A DNA stretch of 64,000 nt from the NCBI RefSeq assembly GCF_000336675.1, contig NZ_AOMB01000043.1:34201-98200 (forward strand), in the 5' to 3' direction. Below are positions 59,568 through 64,000 of this stretch, in pieces (the first letter of the stretch is position 1; each line of letters opens with the position of its first letter). The notes under the pieces were generated by a model. It had not been told where the DNA came from. It saw only the letters and a list, made by a program, of their open reading frames with translations, and ran no database searches. The DNA comes from Halococcus hamelinensis 100A6. Its GTDB lineage: Archaea; Halobacteriota; Halobacteria; Halobacteriales; Halococcaceae. Position numbers and translations under genes: made by a program.

Positions 59568-61004
59568 TCAGCCGAACATCTGCCGCATCACGGGATGCAT
59601 CTCCATCAGCTGTTCCTCGGCGATCTCCTCGTAGAGCTTGTAGGTGATCGACACCGTGAGCAGGAGGCCGGTCCCCGAGACCAGCCCGATGGTGCCGAGC
59701 ATGTTCGCGCCGACCGCGAGCACGCCCACGAGCGCCCCGCCGATCACCGTGACCTGCGGGATGTAGCGTTCGAGCACCTTCTCGATCACGCCGGGGTTCT
59801 GGCGGAAGCCCGGGATCTGCATCCCGGAGTTCTGGATCTGCTGGGCGGTGGATTCCGGACCCATGTCCGCGGTCTCGACCCAGAAGATCGCGAAGATCGC
59901 GCCGCCGACCACCATGAACGTGAGGTCGACGCCGACGCGAATGAGCACCTGCCAGACCTCGGCGCTCACGCTCCCGGCCCACCACTGCCAGTCCTGTGGC
60001 TGGTAGATCGGGGCGAGGTAGTAGAACAGCCCGCCCGTGGGCTGGCCCTGGCTCCCGTAGACACCGAGCCACGGCGGCAAGCCGATCTGGGAGTTGAGGA
60101 TGCGCCCGATGAACTGGATGTTGGCCTGGAGCGCCCGCACGAGGATCATCGGCAGGACGCTCGCGTAGATGAGCTTCACCGGGAAGCGTCCCCGCGCGCC
60201 CTTGACGCGGGCGTGCGAGAGCGGGATCTCCACCCGGACGCTCTCGGCGTAGACGACCACCACGAAGATCAACACCGTGGTGAGGAGCGCGACGATCTGT
60301 CCGGGGCCGAAGAGGATCGTCTGGAGCCCGTCGGCCGTCAGCGGCGAGGCCTCGATCGACCCGGTGAGGATCCCGAACCAGCCGGCGAGGAGCTGTCCCT
60401 GCCCGAAGATCCCGAGCATCAGCTGCTCGCTGATACCCGCGATGATGAACAGCCCGATCCCCGAGCCGACGCCCCACTTCGAGACGACCTCGTCCATGAA
60501 CAGGATGAGGACGCCGCCGACGAATATCTGGGCGAACAACACGAGCTGAACGCCGAGCGTACCGATACCGAGCGAGGCGGCCACGTCGCCGCTCGGGGGC
60601 AGAAAGCCCGAGAACACGATCGGGAGGCCGGTGATGCAGATCATCACCAGCACGAGGAACTTCTGGAGCCCCTGATAGAGCACCTGGTCGCGCGGGTCGT
60701 TGGTGTCGAGGCCGAGCAGGTTGGCACCGCCGAGGAGCTGGAGCACGATGCTCGCGGTCACGATCGGGCCGATCCCGAGCTGGAGGACCGTCCCCTGACT
60801 CAGCGCGAGGATCGACCCGAACTGGCCGAACGGGTTGCTCCCGGTGCCCTGTAGCCCGTACAGCGTGACGTTCGTCAGGAAGAAATACAGTACGAGCACG
60901 CCCGCGGTCCACGCGAGCTTGCGTCTGAACGGGATGTGGCCCTCGGGCTGTGTGACCGAGGGCATCCGCGTCAGAACCGGTTCGGCGGTCTCCTTCCAAC
61001 CCAT
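59568..61004 (-). CDS. secY: Preprotein translocase subunit SecY
   Basis: 478 residues, ten membrane helices. The start MGWKETAEPVLTRMPSV has the archaeal amphipathic helix. The plug region LALSQGTVLQLGIGPIVTAS and QLLGGANLLG follow. The C-terminal IAEEQLMEMHPVMRQMFG tail is typical of haloarchaeal SecY. It forms the protein-conducting channel with SecE and Sec61-beta. Last gene of the spc run, 7 nt after rpl15. Confidence 0.95.
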   Translation of the reverse strand: MGWKETAEPVLTRMPSVTQPEGHIPFRRKLAWTAGVLVLYFFLTNVTLYGLQGTGSNPFGQFGSILALSQGTVLQLGIGPIVTASIVLQLLGGANLLGLDTNDPRDQVLYQGLQKFLVLVMICITGLPIVFSGFLPPSGDVAASLGIGTLGVQLVLFAQIFVGGVLILFMDEVVSKWGVGSGIGLFIIAGISEQLMLGIFGQGQLLAGWFGILTGSIEASPLTADGLQTILFGPGQIVALLTTVLIFVVVVYAESVRVEIPLSHARVKGARGRFPVKLIYASVLPMILVRALQANIQFIGRILNSQIGLPPWLGVYGSQGQPTGGLFYYLAPIYQPQDWQWWAGSVSAEVWQVLIRVGVDLTFMVVGGAIFAIFWVETADMGPESTAQQIQNSGMQIPGFRQNPGVIEKVLERYIPQVTVIGGALVGVLAVGANMLGTIGLVSGTGLLLTVSITYKLYEEIAEEQLMEMHPVMRQMFG

Positions 61005-61011
61005 TTAACGG

Positions 61012-61524
61012 TTACTCGGACTCCGCGTTTGTAGCTTCTTCGTCCGAGTCCTCGTCGTCGTCCGCCTCCGCGTTGCGTTCCTCGCCGCGCTCGCTCAGGG
61101 TCGCTTCCCCGCCCGCGTCGGCGAGCAGGTCGCGCGCGCTCTCGGAGAACGCGTCGGCGGTCACGTCGAGCGACTGGCGGACCTGTCCGCCGCCGAGCAC
61201 CTTCACCACGTCGGCGTCGTAGCCGTCCTCGACGATGTCGCGGGCGTCGAGCGCGAACCCGTCACCCGTCTCCTCGGCGAGGCCGTCGGCGGCGTAGAGC
61301 GCCGCGTCCTCGTCGAGTTCGCGGACGTCGACCGTCCGCACGTCCTCGGTGGTCTTCTCGGGCCGGCTGAAACCGTGCTTGCCGAGCGGCCCGTAGTTGT
61401 GCTTTTCGTGCTTGTCGCGTCCCGCACGACCGCGCCCGCCACGGTGGCCGGCCCCACGTCGGTTCTTGTGGGTGCCGCCGCTGTGGGTGCGCGAGCCGCG
61501 CTGGCGTCGTTTTTTGGAAGTCAT
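61012..61524 (-). CDS. rpl15: Ribosomal protein uL15
   Basis: 170 residues, longer than bacterial L15 through an acidic tail (EERNAEADDDEDSDEEA). The N-terminal KKRRQRGSRTHSGG and GRGRAGRDKHEKHNYGP stretch binds rRNA. Between rpl30 and secY in the standard archaeal order. Confidence 0.95.
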   Translation of the reverse strand: MTSKKRRQRGSRTHSGGTHKNRRGAGHRGGRGRAGRDKHEKHNYGPLGKHGFSRPEKTTEDVRTVDVRELDEDAALYAADGLAEETGDGFALDARDIVEDGYDADVVKVLGGGQVRQSLDVTADAFSESARDLLADAGGEATLSERGEERNAEADDDEDSDEEATNAESE

Positions 61525-61534
61525 CGTCGTGTGG

Positions 61535-61999
61535 TCACCGCATCGCGCTCAACAGCGCGTCGATCTCGTCCGAACTGTGCTTGCCGAGTTCGCCGCCCTC
61601 GGCGGTCGGGTGTTTCACGCCGTTGTGTCCGCCGCGCGGCGGGTGGAGCCGGAGCGAGGGCGAGAGCCCGGCGTCCTGAAGCGTGGTCTCCTCGGCGAGC
61701 AGCGCCTCCGCGAGCGCCGAGAGGTCGTCGTAGTCGGTGTTCTCGCCCACCCACTCGTCGTCGACGTCCTCGTCGCCCTCGGCGGGTTCGCCGCGGGTTT
61801 CGAGCACCGTCGCGAGCACGCCCGGGCTGGGTTCGCCGTAGGCCACGTAGTCGTTGACCTTCGTGATCATGCCCCGGTAGGTGTCCGTCTCGGGCACCAG
61901 CGTACAGTGGTTGGTGCTGTGCATGTTGAGCATCGAGAGGGTGTCCCGAACGCCCTGCTCCATGTTGACCTCGCCGCGGACCTGCACGAGCGCTTGCAT
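61535..61999 (-). CDS. rpl30: Ribosomal protein uL30
   Basis: 154 residues, archaeal long form. VQVRGEVNMEQGVRDTLSML (start), NDYVAYGEPSPG and the C-terminal LHPPRGGHNGVKHP are typical. It starts one base inside the rps5 stop (TGATG). The region further upstream in the same frame is shadow. Confidence 0.95.
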   Translation of the reverse strand: MQALVQVRGEVNMEQGVRDTLSMLNMHSTNHCTLVPETDTYRGMITKVNDYVAYGEPSPGVLATVLETRGEPAEGDEDVDDEWVGENTDYDDLSALAEALLAEETTLQDAGLSPSLRLHPPRGGHNGVKHPTAEGGELGKHSSDEIDALLSAMR

Positions 62000-62634
62000 C
62001 ACTCGACCACCTCGCGTCGCTTCTCGCGGGCACGTTGTGGCATCCGGGACTGTGAACCGTTCCGGAGCGCGTTGTACGTCGCCTTCGCGAGGTTGACCGT
62101 CGTCCGGGTGTTGCCGTTCGACTTCGTCCAGGCGTCCTGGACGCCAGCGAGTTCGAGGATGTGCCGAACCGTCTCGGCGGCCGCGAGGCCGAGCCCCTGC
62201 GGAGCGGGGATGACCTCGACGGTGACCGAGCCGGCCTTGCCCTCGGTGCGGCGGGTCAGGGAGTTCACACCGCCCGCGCGGTCCTCCCACGAGCCCGAGC
62301 CGCGGTCGACGCTGATGATGTTGAGCTTCGCGACCTCGATGGCCTTCTGGATCGCCGAGCCGACCTGGTCGTCGCGGCCCTCGGCGTAGCCCACGTAGCC
62401 GTTCCGGTCGCCGATCACGACCACACACCGGAACTTCACCCGCCGACCGGAGTCGGTCATCCGCTGGACCATGTTGATGTCGAGGACCTCGTCCTCGAGC
62501 GAGAGCAACTGGTCGGTGATCTCCGGTTCCTTCAGGGGGAGCCCCGAGTTGAGGGCGTCCTCCATCGTGGTGATCTCCTCTTCGGCGACCAGTTTGCCGA
62601 GCCGCGTGCGCGGCTCCCAGCCGCGTCTACTCAT
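61999..62634 (-). CDS. rps5: Ribosomal protein uS5
   Basis: 211 residues. S5 double-stranded RNA-binding domain: [36 protein letters not shown], then the C-terminal [18 protein letters not shown]. Overlaps rpl18 by 8 nt and rpl30 by 1 nt. Confidence 0.96.
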   Translation of the reverse strand: MSRRGWEPRTRLGKLVAEEEITTMEDALNSGLPLKEPEITDQLLSLEDEVLDINMVQRMTDSGRRVKFRCVVVIGDRNGYVGYAEGRDDQVGSAIQKAIEVAKLNIISVDRGSGSWEDRAGGVNSLTRRTEGKAGSVTVEVIPAPQGLGLAAAETVRHILELAGVQDAWTKSNGNTRTTVNLAKATYNALRNGSQSRMPQRAREKRREVVE

Positions 62635-63208
62635 CGTCGCCTCCGAGTTCGTGGTCGAATTCGTCCATGATGGTCTGTCGTGTCTCCTCGAAGTGCTCGG
62701 GGAGGTCGGTCGCGTCGAACTCGCCCGAGTAGAGCGGCTCGTCGCGTGATTCGGCGTAGTCGGCGATGTGCTCCCCGCTGGTGCGTTCCCAGTCGGCGAA
62801 CACCGATTCGTTGTGCGGCACGTCGAGGCCGGCGTCGATCGCGCCCTCCTGCATCGCGAACAGCTTGTTGCCGGGCGTCGCGGTGTTGAGGCCGATGTCG
62901 AGCACCGCCTCGTTCACGCCGTTCCCCTTCGCGCGCAGTCCGGCGAGCAAGCCCGTGAGGTACGCGCTCGGGAGGTTCCCCGTGGGGGCCTCCCAGCCGA
63001 ACTCGGCGAGGTCCGCCGAGTTCGCGCCCGCGTGCGTTTCGTCGCCGTCGGGACTGGGGCTCACCAGCTGCGCCCTGACGTGGCGATTGCTTTTCCGCGC
63101 AACCAGTCGGGGTTTGCCTGATTTCAACAGGCGCAACCGCTGATGGTAGTCCGTCCGGACCTCGCGCCGGCGGCGCATCGGTACGTTGTATCGTGGTCCT
63201 GTGGCCAT
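62627..63208 (-). CDS. rpl18: Ribosomal protein uL18
   Basis: 193 residues, archaeal long form that binds 5S rRNA. N-terminus [20 protein letters not shown], then [33 protein letters not shown] and [12 protein letters not shown] at the end. The start overlaps the rpl19e stop by one base (TAATG). Confidence 0.95.
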   Translation of the reverse strand: MATGPRYNVPMRRRREVRTDYHQRLRLLKSGKPRLVARKSNRHVRAQLVSPSPDGDETHAGANSADLAEFGWEAPTGNLPSAYLTGLLAGLRAKGNGVNEAVLDIGLNTATPGNKLFAMQEGAIDAGLDVPHNESVFADWERTSGEHIADYAESRDEPLYSGEFDATDLPEHFEETRQTIMDEFDHELGGDDE

Positions 63209-63675
63209 TAGTCGTCCTCCGTTTCGATGTCGATGTCGTAGCTGTTCTCGGCGAAGGCAACGAGGCGCGCCACGCTGTCGAACTCGCCCCCACCCGCCTT
63301 GTCGTAGAGCGTGCGGTACTGGGTGCGGTCGAGCGTGCCGTCGGCTCGAAGCTCCTTCAGCCGGCGGCGCTGGGCGCGGATCCGCGAGACCCACGCGTCC
63401 TTTCGGTTCTGGCGCGCGCCGGCGGTCCCGCGTCGCGTGCCGGGGCCGCTGCGGTGGCCGGCGGCGCGCTGGGCGTCGCGTTCGCGCGCCCGACCGCGGG
63501 AGTTCGTCTTCGCGTTCTTCGATTCTATCGTGCCGTCGGCGACCAGCTCGCGGACGTCCTCGCGGGTGATCGCTTCCGCGATCTCGTCCTGGTTCTCGGG
63601 GTCGAACCAGACGCGGTTCTCCCCGACGTCGAGGACGTCGGCGGCGAGCCGGCGCTGTGCGCTGAGGTCACTCAT
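63208..63675 (-). CDS. rpl19e: Ribosomal protein eL19
   Basis: 155 residues. The archaeal/eukaryal-specific protein: [20 protein letters not shown], then the basic [40 protein letters not shown] and [13 protein letters not shown]. The start overlaps the end of rpl32e by 8 nt. Confidence 0.96.
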   Translation of the reverse strand: MSDLSAQRRLAADVLDVGENRVWFDPENQDEIAEAITREDVRELVADGTIESKNAKTNSRGRARERDAQRAAGHRSGPGTRRGTAGARQNRKDAWVSRIRAQRRRLKELRADGTLDRTQYRTLYDKAGGGEFDSVARLVAFAENSYDIDIETEDD

Positions 63676-64000
63676 CTGTTTCCACCTCGACTTCGACGTA
63701 GGTCGGGTTCAGTACCCGGATCCCGTCGCTCTCGGCCTGCTCTTCGATGCGTTCTCGCTTCCGACCGCCGACCGACGAACCGATCCGCACGGCCTGGGTG
63801 TCGCCGTCGACGCCCTCCAGGTCGTCGGTGTTCTCGACGCGGACCTCCTCGAACCCGCTGGGGTGGAGACCGCGAACGGCCTCGGTGGTGCGGTAGCCCG
63901 CCGAGACCTTCGCGCCCTTGCCCTTGATGCCGCGGCGCTGTTTCGAGAGCGTCCCGCGGGGTCGCCGCCACGAGGTCGAGACCCGCTTTTTCTTGTGGTG
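63668..64000 (-). CDS. rpl32e: Ribosomal protein eL32, partial (5' end outside the window)
   Basis: The last 110 codons of eL32 are present. The sequence reads [20 protein letters not shown], then [58 protein letters not shown] and ends [11 protein letters not shown]. The basic core and the acidic haloarchaeal C-terminus match the family. The start lies beyond base 64000. Confidence 0.95.
   Translation of the reverse strand, partial: HHKKKRVSTSWRRPRGTLSKQRRGIKGKGAKVSAGYRTTEAVRGLHPSGFEEVRVENTDDLEGVDGDTQAVRIGSSVGGRKRERIEEQAESDGIRVLNPTYVEVEVETDE

Noticed and set aside
1-64000. CRISPR array, rRNA genes, insertion sequences, integrase or transposase genes
   Set aside because: No regularly spaced direct repeats, no rRNA-like sequence and no recombinase motifs were recognised on either strand.

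Overview
The window is chromosomal DNA from an extremely halophilic archaeon (class Halobacteria). The evidence is high GC content, very acidic proteins, an archaeal SRP 7S RNA, the archaeosine pair tgtA-arcS, an archaeal ether-lipid UbiA prenyltransferase, archaeal-type ribosomal proteins, Tat-lipobox and PGF-CTERM surface proteins, and TATA boxes about 24 nt upstream of leaderless start codons. The genus cannot be proved from the sequence. The hairpin-rich spacers and the wall-polysaccharide-like gene content would suit Halococcus, but that is an inference.

Layout. 1-1232: SRP RNA gene (about 434-739) inside a large nested inverted repeat. 1233-19570: mostly housekeeping genes: UbiA/DGGGP synthase, tRNA-Arg(TCG), an APC permease, archaeosine synthesis, Nudix and epoxide-hydrolase-like enzymes, tRNA-Val(CAC), a PduO-type cobalamin adenosyltransferase, TenA, an enolase-like protein, an orphan D12 DNA adenine methylase, an MgtC/DUF4010 protein, a metallophosphoesterase, a 41-residue zinc-finger protein and an MDR dehydrogenase. 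Both tRNA genes are followed on their 3' side by copies of their own T-arm arranged as hairpins. 19779-24336: a four-gene sugar ABC importer (CUT1 type).

24348-59298 is a very large surface-polysaccharide locus. It holds five GT2/GT4 glycosyltransferases in its left part, a methyltransferase fused to a helical-barrel-like domain, three alkaline-phosphatase-superfamily proteins, a 13-14 TM protein with a sequon-rich tail, two DUF354 proteins, two paralogous helical-barrel-like proteins, and two tandem PGF-CTERM surface proteins. A wecB-wecC pair would make UDP-ManNAcA. An eight-gene operon (56288 down to 48140) contains homologues of WbpD, WbpE, WbpB, WbpA and WbpI, a full predicted route to UDP-ManNAc3NAcA, together with a polyprenyl-phosphate-type GT2, a CE4 deacetylase and a FemX-like acyltransferase. 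A second FemX-like gene is coupled to an alkaline-phosphatase-family gene at 56684-59298. Most genes within each operon overlap by 4 or 8 nt, so translational coupling is likely.

59568-64000: the distal end of the archaeal spc ribosomal operon on the minus strand (rpl32e, rpl19e, rpl18, rps5, rpl30, rpl15, secY). The main novel proposal is that the polysaccharide locus makes diacetamido-uronic and aminouronic acid polymers and modifies them by deacetylation followed by amino-acid transfer through FemX-like enzymes, giving a peptide-bridge-like chemistry in an archaeon without peptidoglycan.
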